A stretch of DNA of 52,800 nucleotides. Source: Gemmatimonadota bacterium (GTDB lineage: Bacteria; Gemmatimonadota; Gemmatimonadetes; Gemmatimonadales; Gemmatimonadaceae). The notes beneath the pieces are model-generated. The model worked only from the letters and a program-made list of their open reading frames with translations. It had not been told where the DNA came from and made no database searches. The stretch is taken from NCBI GenBank assembly GCA_003134685.1, contig PLCA01000007.1, positions 170,987-223,786 on the forward strand. The letters run 5' to 3'. Below, in pieces: positions 8,566 to 17,186 of this stretch (its first letter is position 1; each line of letters starts with the position of its first letter). The position numbers were made by a program, and so were the translations under genes.

Positions 8566-10359
8566 GTGGATAGAATTCACGCTCGCACGCTTCGGAGATT
8601 CGCTCTGAAAAAGAAACTGGTTCTCGCCACCGCGATCGTCACTGGGTCCGCCTGGCTCCTGGCCGCGACGCCTTCCACACGCCAGGTGGCGGGCGATCCC
8701 GCAATACCAAAACGGGTCCCCGCCGTTTTTCCGGCCGGCTGGCGCTTTCCCGCCGGTGCTCGCGCGACGTTCGCTCCACACGCAATCGTCGCCGGCGACA
8801 ATCGCCTCGCCGCCCAGGTTGGCGCGCAAGTGATGAAGCAGGGCGGAAACGCAGTCGATGCCGCGGTCGCGACCGGCTTTGCGCTAGCCGTCACGTTTCC
8901 GGAGGCGGGAAATCTCGGTGGCGGTGGCTACATGGTGATTCGAATGGCGGACGGCCGCACCGACGCCCTCGATTATCGGGAGACGGCGCCTCTGGCCGCG
9001 ACGCGCGACATGTACGTTGGCGCGAACGGCAAGCTGAACGGAGAGAGCACGATCGGATCGAAGGCGTCGGGCGTTCCGGGTGCCGTCGCCGGACTGATCG
9101 AGGCGCACCGCAAGTACGGCGTGCTGCCGATCTCGAGAGTGCTCGCTCCCGCGATAAGTCTCGCTTCAGAGGGCTTCATCGTCGACACGACGCTGAATCG
9201 TTCGCTCGCGAGCGAGAAATATCGAATCGGCGGCTTCGCCGGGAAGTCGGTTTTTTTTCCAAACGGCGCGCCTCCAGCCATCGGATCGCGACTCGTCCAG
9301 CCGCAACTGGCGCGCACGCTCAGGCTGATCGCCAGCTCCGGGTCACGGGATTTCTATCGCGGCACCATTGCCGACTCGATCGTCGCCGAGATGCGGCGTA
9401 ACGGCGGGCTCATCACGAAGGAAGATCTCGCTCGCTACCAACCGATCTGGCGCCAGCCGTTACGAAGCAGCTATCGCGGCTATTCGCTCATCTCGATGCC
9501 GCCGTCTTCGTCCGGCGGTACGACGATAACGGAGATGCTCAACATCCTGGAGGCGTACGGGCCCATATCCGCATTCGGGAGCGCCGAGCGAATCCACGCG
9601 CTCGCGTCCGCATCCCAGCGCGCGTTCATCGATCGCAACTCGAAGCTGGGCGACCCCGCATTCGTCAGGGTTCCGCTCTCGACGCTTACGAGCAAGGGTT
9701 ACGCGAGGGCGGTCGCGAAGACCATCTCGCGCGATCATGCCGACGCGACGACACAGCTCGCGTCGGAGCTGCGAGAGGGAAATGAGACGACGCACTACTC
9801 AGTGGTGGATGGGGCTGGAAACGCCGTCGCGACGACTACGACGCTGAATGACTTGTATGGGTCAGGCGTCTTCGTGAGCGGAGCGGGCTTCTTTCTCAAC
9901 GACGAGATGGACGACTTCACTTCCCGGCCTGGAACGCCCAACATGTACGGCCTGATTCAGGGCGCCGCCAATTCGATAGCACCGGGCAAGCGGATGCTGA
10001 GCGCAATGTCTCCGACGATCGTCCTCGATCCGAGGGGAAATCTTCTTCTCGTCACCGGCGCGCGCGGAGGCCCAAGGATCATCTCCGCGACGTCGCAGAT
10101 CATCCTCAACGTTATCGATCACCGGATGTCGCTCTTTGATGCGATGAGCGCGCCGCGAATACATCATCAATCCCTGCCAGACTCCATCGGCGTCGAGACC
10201 GGCGGCATCGAACGGTCGGTGCTGGCGCGACTGACGCAGATGGGACACTACGTCTACGATCTGAGAGGGATCGCGTCCGCCGCATCGATCATGCGGGTGA
10301 AGGGCGGCTACGAGGGCATGGATGACCCGCGCTCGCACGGGGGAGCCGTCGGGTTTTAG
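8566..10359 (+). CDS. ggt: Gamma-glutamyltransferase
   Basis: Hydrolyses or transfers the gamma-glutamyl group of glutathione and related compounds in the periplasm. The precursor self-cleaves before a catalytic Thr; here that is Thr409 in ETTHYSVVD, with the small subunit following. The large-subunit motifs GNAVDAAVATGFAL, GNLGGGGYMV and the DYRETAP segment are intact, as is the SMPPSSSGG motif before the cleavage site. Residues 15-35 (KKKLVLATAIVTGSAWLLAA) look like an export signal or N-terminal anchor. The start is GTG with a GGGG run 5-8 bases upstream; no ATG is available near the N-terminus, so the exact start is not certain. Confidence 0.9.
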   Translation: MDRIHARTLRRFALKKKLVLATAIVTGSAWLLAATPSTRQVAGDPAIPKRVPAVFPAGWRFPAGARATFAPHAIVAGDNRLAAQVGAQVMKQGGNAVDAAVATGFALAVTFPEAGNLGGGGYMVIRMADGRTDALDYRETAPLAATRDMYVGANGKLNGESTIGSKASGVPGAVAGLIEAHRKYGVLPISRVLAPAISLASEGFIVDTTLNRSLASEKYRIGGFAGKSVFFPNGAPPAIGSRLVQPQLARTLRLIASSGSRDFYRGTIADSIVAEMRRNGGLITKEDLARYQPIWRQPLRSSYRGYSLISMPPSSSGGTTITEMLNILEAYGPISAFGSAERIHALASASQRAFIDRNSKLGDPAFVRVPLSTLTSKGYARAVAKTISRDHADATTQLASELREGNETTHYSVVDGAGNAVATTTTLNDLYGSGVFVSGAGFFLNDEMDDFTSRPGTPNMYGLIQGAANSIAPGKRMLSAMSPTIVLDPRGNLLLVTGARGGPRIISATSQIILNVIDHRMSLFDAMSAPRIHHQSLPDSIGVETGGIERSVLARLTQMGHYVYDLRGIASAASIMRVKGGYEGMDDPRSHGGAVGF

Positions 10360-10382
10360 GCACCACGTCGAGTCTTGTGCAT

Positions 10383-10418
10383 AAAAAAGAATCCGGCGTG
10401 ATCACTCACGCCGGATTC
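10383..10418 (-). terminator. Rho-independent terminator of the 10443-11288 lipoprotein gene
   Basis: A perfect 13-bp stem (GAATCCGGCGTGA at 10389-10401 with TCACGCCGGATTC at 10406-10418) encloses a TCAC loop. Read on the minus strand it is followed by six T, the classic intrinsic terminator. On the plus strand the hairpin lies 29 bases after ggt, but only a weak CTTTC follows, so it may also stop ggt less efficiently. Confidence 0.9.
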
Positions 10419-10442
10419 CTTTCAGCTACCGCCATGGCTCTT

Positions 10443-11288
10443 TCAGATATTGACCTGAGTTGACGAGTTGAGCGTTGCGGTAATGCGGCTGCCCGAGTTG
10501 ACGCAGCCTTCGTAATTCGCCGTAGCAGCGGCAGCTCCAGCCCCTGCAGCAGCGCCGACTGCGCCGCCAATAATCGTGGCTTTGGTGCTATGTCCAAGAA
10601 TCTGTCCGGCGATGGCGCCGATTGCCGCGCCACCGACGACCTTCTGCACATCCTTGCCCTTCGGCTGATTCTTCACTCTGGTCACGTCAGCGGTTTGCGT
10701 CGTGGCGCTGACGGGATACGTGTGCCCGCCGAAGTTAACCGAGACGACGCGGAAGCCCATCACCACGTTGTCGTTGGCGTTCTCGCTGCGCTTGAGCTCC
10801 GTCACTTCAACCGTCGCGGTCGCGCCGGCAGGGATCACCGCTCCATTCGAGCCGACAATCGCGTTGGTCACGCTCGCGTTGAAGCGATCGCCGACGTGAT
10901 TGGTGTTCGTGCAGATCGTCGAGCCGGACGCAAGACTGAGTGTCGCACCCGCTGGGATCGTTCCGATTTTGGCGGCCGAGCCCGAGTTGTTGCGCGTCAC
11001 CGTGTTTCCACTCGACGTTACCGAAGTAGTCGGCGTGCGCGTGGTGGTGGTCGGCTTCCTGGTTGTGGTCGTCGTCTTCGTTGTCGTCGTCGTGCCCGGC
11101 GTCTTGGCCGTGCCGGCTGGAACGTCGGTCAGCGCAGGTTGCGCGCTGGTGTCCCCATTCGCGAGCTGAATGTCCTTATTCAGTGCTGAATCCGCTGCGG
11201 CGGTGTCGTCCTTCTTTGCACACGCACCTGCGAACAGCGCGAGCGAGAGCGCGAGCGACGCACTAAACCGGGGAATATATTGAACCAT
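10443..11288 (-). CDS. Thr-rich lipoprotein with glycine-zipper region
   Basis: Predicted envelope lipoprotein of unknown role. The signal peptide ends in the lipobox FAGAC (Cys23). Residues 60-95 are a low-complexity linker of Thr, Lys, Arg and Pro. A beta-rich domain from about 105 to 205 contains two cysteines (one in STICTN, one near the end in YEGCVN). Residues 215-260 are a Gly/Ala zipper (VVGGAAIGAIAGQILG, then IIGGAVGAAAGAGAAA), as in glycine-zipper 2TM outer-membrane proteins. A strong ribosome site, GAGGAGG, stands 5 bases before the ATG, suggesting high expression, and an intrinsic terminator follows the gene. Confidence 0.8.
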   Translation of the reverse strand: MVQYIPRFSASLALSLALFAGACAKKDDTAAADSALNKDIQLANGDTSAQPALTDVPAGTAKTPGTTTTTKTTTTTRKPTTTTRTPTTSVTSSGNTVTRNNSGSAAKIGTIPAGATLSLASGSTICTNTNHVGDRFNASVTNAIVGSNGAVIPAGATATVEVTELKRSENANDNVVMGFRVVSVNFGGHTYPVSATTQTADVTRVKNQPKGKDVQKVVGGAAIGAIAGQILGHSTKATIIGGAVGAAAGAGAAAATANYEGCVNSGSRITATLNSSTQVNI

Positions 11289-11311
11289 TAAAGCCTCCTC
11301 TATCGTGTGGT

Positions 11312-11335
11312 GAGCGCTTGGTTTTATCCAAGCTC
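11312..11335. promoter_or_regulatory. Bulged inverted repeat between divergent genes
   Basis: GAGCGCTTGG and CCAAGCTC flank a TTTTAT loop in the 73-base gap between the lipoprotein and the ABC exporter. It may be an operator or a 5'-leader hairpin. Apart from the lipoprotein's ribosome site nothing else is evident in the gap. Confidence 0.25.
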
Positions 11336-11361
11336 ATGAGTAACTATGAACGGCAATCCAT

Positions 11362-13176
11362 ATGCCATACATGAAGAATCTCCGCATCGCTGCGCCATAC
11401 TACAAACCGTACTGGAAACAGTTCACAGCGGGGCTACTGATCGTTCTGGCGTCGTCGGCGATCACGAGCGTCATTCCCTGGGTGCTTCGACGCGCAATCG
11501 ACGCCATTGGCAACGGTGCGCCGATGAGCACCATCTGGAAGCTCAGCGGCCTGATCGTCCTCGCTGCCATCGTCGGCGGCGCGTTCAGATACGGGATGCG
11601 CGAGCTGATGAACGGCGTCAGCCGCTGGATCGAGTACGACCTGCGCAATGATCTCTTCACACATCTGGAGACGCTCGACGCGGCGTACTTTGCACAGACC
11701 CGCACCGGCGACATCATGGCGCGTCTCACCAACGACCTGAGCGCGGTCCGAATGGCGGTTGGTCCTGCGGTGATGTACCTCGCCAACACGATCACGGGCG
11801 GCTTGTTCGCGCTGTACTTCATGCTCCGCATCGACGTCAAGCTGACGCTGCTCGCGCTCCTGCCAACGCTTTTCCTGCCGGTGCTAACGATCAAAATGGG
11901 AAAGGCGATCCACGATCGGTTCGAGGCGGTTCAGGAACATTTCTCGACGCTCACTACGCGCGCGCAGGAGAATCTCAGCGGAGCGAGGATCGTCCGCGCG
12001 TACCGGCAGGAAGCGGCCGAGACGGCACGGTTCGGCGCGATCAACGATCAGTACCTCGCGCTCAACATGTCACTTGTACGATTGTGGGGCACCCTGAATC
12101 CACTTTTCGCGTTCTTCGGGGGACTGGGCGCGGTCATCGTCCTCGGAGTCGGCGGAGCGCTGACGATCAAAGGCACGATTTCCGTGGGCTCGTTCGTCGC
12201 CTTCGGCATGTATCTCACGATGCTCACCTGGCCGATGATCGCGCTCGGCTGGGTCGTCAATCTGTTTCAACGTGGCGATGCGTCGATGGGACGGCTGGCC
12301 GAGATACTCGTGGTTCGCCCGACGATCAACGGTGAAGAGCCGCGTCAGCATCTGCCGGCGACCAATACAGGGCGCACGATCGAGTTTCGGAACGTCGGGT
12401 TTCACTATCTGTCCGACAACCCGGGCGAGCCGCGCTGGGTCCTGCGCAACGTCAGCTTCACCGTGCCCGCGGGAGCGACACTCGGGGTGGTCGGCGCGAC
12501 GGGGAGCGGAAAGAGCGCGCTCATCGATCTGATTCCGAGAATGTACGATCCGCAGGAAGGCGAGATTCTCATCGATGGCGTTCCGACGAAGAACGTCGTG
12601 CCCGCGGAGCTCCGGCAGGACATCGGTTTCGTGCCGCAGGAGAGTCTGCTCTTCAGCGACACCATCGGATCGAACCTCTCGTACGGAACGAGCGGGCTTA
12701 CACAGACCGGAGAATGGGCGGCGGGCATCGCGCAGCTTCATCAGACGATCGATCAGTTTCCCGGCCGCTACGAGACGATCCTCGGCGAGCGCGGAATCAA
12801 CCTGTCCGGCGGTCAGAAGCAACGCGCCTCGCTCGCGCGAGCGCTGGCGAAGAAACCGAGTATCGTGCTGCTCGACGACGCCCTGTCGGCAGTAGACACG
12901 CACACCGAGGCGGAGATTCTCCGCGCGCTGCGCGAAGCGCTGGCGGGGCGAACGGCGCTCATCGCGTCGCACCGGATCAGCGCGATACGGGACGCGTCGT
13001 GGATCATCGTGCTCGAGAAGGGAACGGTGGCCGAGCAGGGACGGCACCCGGAGCTGATGGCGCTGCGCGGGCGATACTGGTCGCTGCTGCGACGCCAGCA
13101 GCTCCTCGATGCGGTGGAGTCGGACGGCGTGGAGGCGGATGCGTTGGCAACGGATGTCAGCGCAACTACAATATGA
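11362..13176 (+). CDS. ABC exporter half-transporter (MdlB/MsbA type)
   Basis: Fusion of a six-helix transmembrane domain (about residues 15-310) and an ATPase domain (about 335-585), the architecture of homo- or heterodimeric type IV (ABCB-like) exporters; substrate unknown. The ATPase has Walker A GATGSGKS at residues 378-385, a Q-loop in [10 protein letters not shown], the signature LSGGQ at 481-485, Walker [10 protein letters not shown] and the H-loop SHR. The ATG at 11362 has no clear ribosome site; a second ATG three codons later is an alternative. The last codons overlap the start of the histidine kinase (ATGA), so the exporter, kinase, regulator and hydrolase form one operon. Confidence 0.9.
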   Translation: MPYMKNLRIAAPYYKPYWKQFTAGLLIVLASSAITSVIPWVLRRAIDAIGNGAPMSTIWKLSGLIVLAAIVGGAFRYGMRELMNGVSRWIEYDLRNDLFTHLETLDAAYFAQTRTGDIMARLTNDLSAVRMAVGPAVMYLANTITGGLFALYFMLRIDVKLTLLALLPTLFLPVLTIKMGKAIHDRFEAVQEHFSTLTTRAQENLSGARIVRAYRQEAAETARFGAINDQYLALNMSLVRLWGTLNPLFAFFGGLGAVIVLGVGGALTIKGTISVGSFVAFGMYLTMLTWPMIALGWVVNLFQRGDASMGRLAEILVVRPTINGEEPRQHLPATNTGRTIEFRNVGFHYLSDNPGEPRWVLRNVSFTVPAGATLGVVGATGSGKSALIDLIPRMYDPQEGEILIDGVPTKNVVPAELRQDIGFVPQESLLFSDTIGSNLSYGTSGLTQTGEWAAGIAQLHQTIDQFPGRYETILGERGINLSGGQKQRASLARALAKKPSIVLLDDALSAVDTHTEAEILRALREALAGRTALIASHRISAIRDASWIIVLEKGTVAEQGRHPELMALRGRYWSLLRRQQLLDAVESDGVEADALATDVSATTI

Positions 13177-13985
13177 TCATGTCCGACCACGCCGATTCCC
13201 CCGCGAAGGAGCGCATGAAAGCGCTGGAGGCCCAGGCGGCTGAGGCGCAGCGCACGATCGACGAATTGCGAGCGCGCGACGCGCTCAAGACGCAGTTCCT
13301 CTCCAACGTCTCGCACGATCTCCGGACGCCGCTCGCCGCGATCATCACGCACGCCGAGATACTGCGCGAGGGGATGCTGGGCGAGCTGAATCCAAAGCAG
13401 CGGGAAAGCGTGACCGGGATAGTGAGCGGGGGACAGCAGTTGATCGACATGGTGGACGAGATCCTCACCTACGTCCGCAGCGCCAGCGACCAGGTGAGTC
13501 TCGTCCGCGCGGACTTCGACATCACGAGGCTCGTCGACCAGGTGCGGACGCTGAATCAGCCGTTGGCGGCGAAAAAGCGTCTGACGATCGAGCGTCGCAA
13601 CGGGGACGATTTGCCCACGGTTTACGCGGATCGCGACAAGATCAAACACGTGCTGGCCAATCTGATCGGCAACGCGATCAAGTTCACGCCCGACGGCGGA
13701 CGCGTCTGGATCGCCTTCTCCCGGCGCGGCAGCGACATGGAGGAGCTGGTGGTGGAGGTCGGCGACAACGGCCGCGGCATCGCGCGCGATCACTACGACC
13801 TCGTGTTCCGCGAGTTCGCTCAGGTCGACGCCTCTCCCTCGCGTCTGCACCACGGAACAGGCCTCGGCCTCGCGATCGCGCGCAACCTCGTCGAGCTGCA
13901 CTCGGGAACGATCTGGGTCGAGAGCGAGCTTGGCAAAGGAAGCAGATTTTTTTTCACGCTGCCGCTCAATCCGCCCCGCGACTAG
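13173..13985 (+). CDS. Cytoplasmic sensor histidine kinase
   Basis: Small kinase of 270 residues without membrane segments or a recognisable sensor domain. A coiled coil (residues 8-38) leads into HisKA, with the phosphoacceptor His48 in [12 protein letters not shown]. The HATPase_c domain follows, with the N-box [18 protein letters not shown] and [16 protein letters not shown]. The ATG overlaps the stop of the ABC exporter and the gene ends directly at the GTG of the response regulator. The likely arrangement is that the exporter or the N-terminal coil supplies the signal; that is inference. Confidence 0.9.
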   Translation: MIMSDHADSPAKERMKALEAQAAEAQRTIDELRARDALKTQFLSNVSHDLRTPLAAIITHAEILREGMLGELNPKQRESVTGIVSGGQQLIDMVDEILTYVRSASDQVSLVRADFDITRLVDQVRTLNQPLAAKKRLTIERRNGDDLPTVYADRDKIKHVLANLIGNAIKFTPDGGRVWIAFSRRGSDMEELVVEVGDNGRGIARDHYDLVFREFAQVDASPSRLHHGTGLGLAIARNLVELHSGTIWVESELGKGSRFFFTLPLNPPRD

Positions 13986-14348
13986 GTGCCGGCGCGCATT
14001 CTGATCGTGGAAGACAGTCCACTCGTCACGGACGCGTTCCGCGTGCTCTTCACCGCGGCCGGCTACGATGTCGACGTGGCAGCGACGGTCGTCGAGGCGA
14101 TCGAGCGCGGCACATCGACGCCAATTGACCTGATGCTGCTCGATCTCACACTGCCGGATGGAAGCGGACTGGAGATTCTGGACGCGCTGCGCCAACGCGG
14201 CTCCCTTCCCCGCGCGACACTGGCGATGACCGGCCACAACGATTCCGCTTCACGTCGCGGCTGTCTCGCGGCGGGATGCGTCGATGTCCTCATCAAGCCT
14301 GTCCCAATCGGCGAGCTGTTACGTCAGATCGAACGCCACCTGGCATAA
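13986..14348 (+). CDS. Single-domain response regulator
   Basis: A lone receiver domain of 120 residues with no output domain. The acidic pocket is at Glu9-Asp10, the phospho-acceptor is Asp53 in LLDLTLPDG, the switch Thr82 lies in AMTGH and the conserved Lys104 in LIKPV. The start is GTG immediately after the TAG of the kinase. Such CheY-like proteins act by protein contact or in a phosphorelay; the partner may be the kinase next to it. Confidence 0.9.
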   Translation: MPARILIVEDSPLVTDAFRVLFTAAGYDVDVAATVVEAIERGTSTPIDLMLLDLTLPDGSGLEILDALRQRGSLPRATLAMTGHNDSASRRGCLAAGCVDVLIKPVPIGELLRQIERHLA

Positions 14349-16126
14349 GTGAGCGCCGAGCGCGCCCACGCGCCGGGCCACTGCTGCAGCGGTACTATCG
14401 AACGAAGTACCGTTTGTTCGCGCGCGAGAAGCGTCCGCGTCCGCCGCAGCGCGGGCTCATCATGCTTCAGATCGATGCCCTGGCGTATTCCGACCTGCGG
14501 CGCGCGCTCGAGCTGGGCCTTTGCCCGACAATCTCGCGGCTGCTGCGCGAGGGATTTGCTCTCAGGCGTTGGTTCTGCGGACTGCCGTCGGCCACACCGT
14601 ATTGCCAGGCGGGGATGTTTCACGGCGAGAACGGTGGCATTCCGGCGTTTCGCTTCTACGACAAAGCGGCGCGCAAGGTAATCACCTGCAATGCGCCGCA
14701 CGGCGTGCAGTACATCCGCGACCGCATCCATTCGCCGGGCGCGCTCGCCGGCGGCTCCAGCTACGTCAATCTTCTCGACGGTGATGCGCAGACAGTGGCC
14801 TTCACCGTCGCCACGCGTGACAAGATGTCCGTGTATCGCAGGCTTGGCGGAACGCGGATGGGACTCCTCATGCTGCTGCATCCCATTCGCATGGCGCGCA
14901 TGGTTCTTCAGGGCGCCTTCGAATGGCTGCTCGAGGAATGGGAGCGCGCGCGCGGCGAGCTGTCGGGAAGGGTGACGCACTCGGAAGGCATTTTTCCGTT
15001 CATCCGCATTCTCAGCAATGTCGTCGTGCGCGAGCTGCAGACGATGGCGATTCTGCTCGACGTCTATCTGGGTGTACCGATTATTTATAGCACCTTCATG
15101 CAGTACGACGAGCTGGCGCACCACTTCGGGCCGTCGAGCAAGCAGGCACTCGTCGACCTGCGCCGCACCGATGCGCGCATCGCCGAGATCTGGAGAATGG
15201 CTCAGCTCGCGGGTGGACGCGGCTACGACCTCGTCATTCTGTCCGATCATGGAATGACTCCGGCCTTGAGCTACCGGGTGCAGTACGGGGAGTCGCTTGG
15301 AACGACGGTGCAGCAGATTCTCAACGAGACCATGGTGAAGGGCACGCCGCCCTCGCGGTCGTTGGCCAGCTTCGCGGAGGATACCGAATACTCGGACATC
15401 GGCCCCGAGGTCGTCGAAGCCGTCGCACAGCTGACTCCCGCTTCGTTCGGCGCGAGAAGCGCGATTCGCAGGTTCCGCGACTGGCTGAGAAGCCGCTACG
15501 GGTTGCGCGAGATCATTTTCCCCGAGAAGTATCGCGTCGACCGGACGAACGATGTCGTCGTCACCTACAGCTCCTGCCTGGCGCTCCTGTACTTTGCGGC
15601 TACGGAGCAGCGGCTCTCGCTCGAGCAGATAACGGCCGACGCGCGCTGGGCCAGACTCTACGAACGGCTCGTTGCACACCCGGGGATTGGCCTCGTCGCC
15701 ACGGTCTCGCGCGGCGCGGTGAATCTTGCGGGCAAGCACGGCCGGGCGATTCTGCGCGACGGGCAGATCCAGATCATCTCCGGCGAGAATCCGCTCGAGA
15801 TCTTCGGCACCGAGCCGTACGTTTTGCGGGCAGTGGAATCGCTGGTGAATCAGCCGAACGCCGGCGATTGCGTTTTGTTCGGGACGTTCGACGGCTACGA
15901 CATCATCTCGTTCGATGATCAGGTCGGCGCGCACGGGTCGGCCGGCGGCGATCAGGTTTATCCGTTCATCATCTCGCCCGAGCGGCTGGGGCTGGCGGGC
16001 GAATCGCTCGAGGACGCGCGCGACATCCACCGCACGGTCCTGGCGCGCTATGCCGCGGCTAACGCCGAGCACGCTTCTCCTGACGCCGCGCGGTTGACCC
16101 CCGCTGTGCCGCGCACAGCAGTTTGA
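14276..16126 (+). CDS. Alkaline-phosphatase-superfamily phosphodiesterase
   Basis: Soluble hydrolase of the type I phosphodiesterase/nucleotide pyrophosphatase group; substrate unknown. The metal site elements are visible: IMLQIDALAY early in the domain, GLPSATPYCQAGMFHGENGG with the nucleophile-type Thr/Ser, YDELAHHFGP, LVILSDHGM (Asp-His) and a closing DQVGAHGSAGG with a metal His. No signal peptide. The start is uncertain: the longest frame (ATG 14276) overlaps the response regulator by 73 bases; TTG 14414 and ATG 14462 are alternatives, but the last would begin inside the first strand. The segment around LLQRYYRTKYRLFAREKRP looks like genuine protein, favouring one of the earlier starts. 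Confidence 0.82.
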   Translation: MRRCPHQACPNRRAVTSDRTPPGISERRARPRAGPLLQRYYRTKYRLFAREKRPRPPQRGLIMLQIDALAYSDLRRALELGLCPTISRLLREGFALRRWFCGLPSATPYCQAGMFHGENGGIPAFRFYDKAARKVITCNAPHGVQYIRDRIHSPGALAGGSSYVNLLDGDAQTVAFTVATRDKMSVYRRLGGTRMGLLMLLHPIRMARMVLQGAFEWLLEEWERARGELSGRVTHSEGIFPFIRILSNVVVRELQTMAILLDVYLGVPIIYSTFMQYDELAHHFGPSSKQALVDLRRTDARIAEIWRMAQLAGGRGYDLVILSDHGMTPALSYRVQYGESLGTTVQQILNETMVKGTPPSRSLASFAEDTEYSDIGPEVVEAVAQLTPASFGARSAIRRFRDWLRSRYGLREIIFPEKYRVDRTNDVVVTYSSCLALLYFAATEQRLSLEQITADARWARLYERLVAHPGIGLVATVSRGAVNLAGKHGRAILRDGQIQIISGENPLEIFGTEPYVLRAVESLVNQPNAGDCVLFGTFDGYDIISFDDQVGAHGSAGGDQVYPFIISPERLGLAGESLEDARDIHRTVLARYAAANAEHASPDAARLTPAVPRTAV

Positions 16127-16675
16127 GTTCTTTGCCGCGCGCGGTCTTCTCCGGTACGGCAGAGAGGGTCCTCTGCGGCTCCGGGCTCTCGCTCGTTAGT
16201 GGTCCGATCGGATCGGTGCGAGACTAAGGATCAGTCGCTCGGAGAGAGCGTCACCACCGATTGTCGCTCGTGGGTCGTCGCCTACGAGGACCCTCTCCGC
16301 CTTCCCACCGAGTTCGACGCGGGGTCAGACACCTTCGTCGCGCCTCTGGGCGCGCGATCTCAGGTCGCGCGCGCTGTCCTGTTCACCATGCGCGGGAGCG
16401 CGCCGAGCAAAGCTCGGCAGTCCCGTGCTCCCCCACGGGGGCGACGCGGGCACACGCGGCACGAAGCGCCGCTGCAGTTACAGACTGTGGAGGGAGGTGA
16501 GGGTGTCCTCGCAGGCGACGACCCACAAGCGACAATCGGTGCGGTACGCTCTCCTGGAGCGACTAATGTTTGGTCTCGCGCCGATTCGATCGGACCACCA
16601 ACGAGCGAGAGACCGGAGCTGAAGAGGACACCCTCACCGACCACATACAGAGATGCAAGCCGCAGCGCGGCAAGC
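16127..16675. other. 549-base gap without a gene
   Basis: The gap separates the convergent hydrolase and the 16676-17146 gene. It is almost entirely occupied by the large inverted-repeat element at 16164-16635. Open frames that cross it have no family resemblance and no ribosome sites and are not credible genes. Confidence 0.7.
16164..16635. repeat. Large inverted-repeat element A (132/137-bp arms)
   Basis: Two long arms, 16164-16295 and 16499-16635, are imperfect reverse complements (I judge over 80% identity by eye) around a 203-base centre. Each arm is itself bounded by a short inverted pair: GAGGGTCCTC at 16164-16173 and GAGGACCCTC at 16286-16295 in the left arm; GAGGGTGTCCTC at 16499-16510 and GAGGACACCCTC at 16624-16635 in the right arm. 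The centre holds several small hairpins, for example GCCGAGC (16402-16408) with GCTCGGC (16412-16418). No transposase, integrase or target duplication is visible. The same layout recurs at 25273-25723. Function unknown; it could be a structured RNA, a non-autonomous mobile element or a nucleoid/terminator structure. Confidence 0.8.
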
Positions 16676-17146
16676 CTAGAGAGCCGCGGCGCCTTCGACG
16701 ATAGTCTTGAACGCCGAGGCCGAGATCTTCTCGGGCTCGAACTGCTCCCCCGCGCGCTTCATGACGCCACGCACAACCTGGTCGACGGTGACGAGCGGCG
16801 CGTCGGCCTCGGCCCGGACCTCGACCTCCCACTTGCCCCGATCTGGTCCCTTGAGGGTGTGGCGGTATCTCGCCGTGAAAACCGTGTGGCGGTGCACGAT
16901 GATCTCGCGATCCTCTTCCTCGATCGGGAGGAACTCGTCTCCGGCGCTCTCGCTTAGAGCTTCGGGCGGCTCGTCGGGCTCGTGCCGGTGCTGTGGCTCG
17001 GGCGGCAGCGGAATCGCGGCGACGACGGCCACTCCGGTTTCAACGCCCGATTGGCGCAATGGTGGAAACAACCTCACTTCGTCCACGGCGTCCAATCCGA
17101 TGCGGTCGGCTATTTCGCGCAGAAAGCGTTCGGTAGTCTCGATCAC
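16676..17146 (-). CDS. Hypothetical protein next to the ornithine-cyclodeaminase homologue
   Basis: A 156-residue soluble, acidic protein that I do not recognise. It starts with GTG (complement of 17144-17146), preceded by AAGG seven bases upstream. The N-terminal 35 residues look like a helix-strand module (TTERFLREIADRIGLDAVDE); a Pro/Glu-rich linker follows, then a beta-rich part (EEDREIIVHRHTVFTARYRH) and a C-terminal helix ending in FKTIVEGAAAL. It lies 40 bases downstream of the TIGR00300-like gene on the same strand, so the two are probably co-transcribed. Any functional link is inference. Confidence 0.6.
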   Translation of the reverse strand: MIETTERFLREIADRIGLDAVDEVRLFPPLRQSGVETGVAVVAAIPLPPEPQHRHEPDEPPEALSESAGDEFLPIEEEDREIIVHRHTVFTARYRHTLKGPDRGKWEVEVRAEADAPLVTVDQVVRGVMKRAGEQFEPEKISASAFKTIVEGAAAL

Positions 17147-17186
17147 GCAGATGCCTTGGAAAGGGAAAATCTTTCGTTCGTCTCGA

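Noticed and set aside
11041-11110. GTGGTGGTC/GTCGTCGTC repeats in the lipoprotein gene as a possible microsatellite or CRISPR-like repeat
   Set aside because: They are codon-level repeats encoding the Thr-rich linker within an intact frame.
12813-14237. Long minus-strand open frame of 474 codons opposite the ABC exporter and histidine kinase genes
   Set aside because: It is the antisense shadow of strongly recognised genes in a G/C-rich genome; the protein is Arg/His/Asp-rich with no family motif.
14324-16072. Minus-strand open frame of 582 codons opposite the AlkP-superfamily gene
   Set aside because: Composition is typical of an antisense frame, and the plus strand carries clear metal-site motifs.
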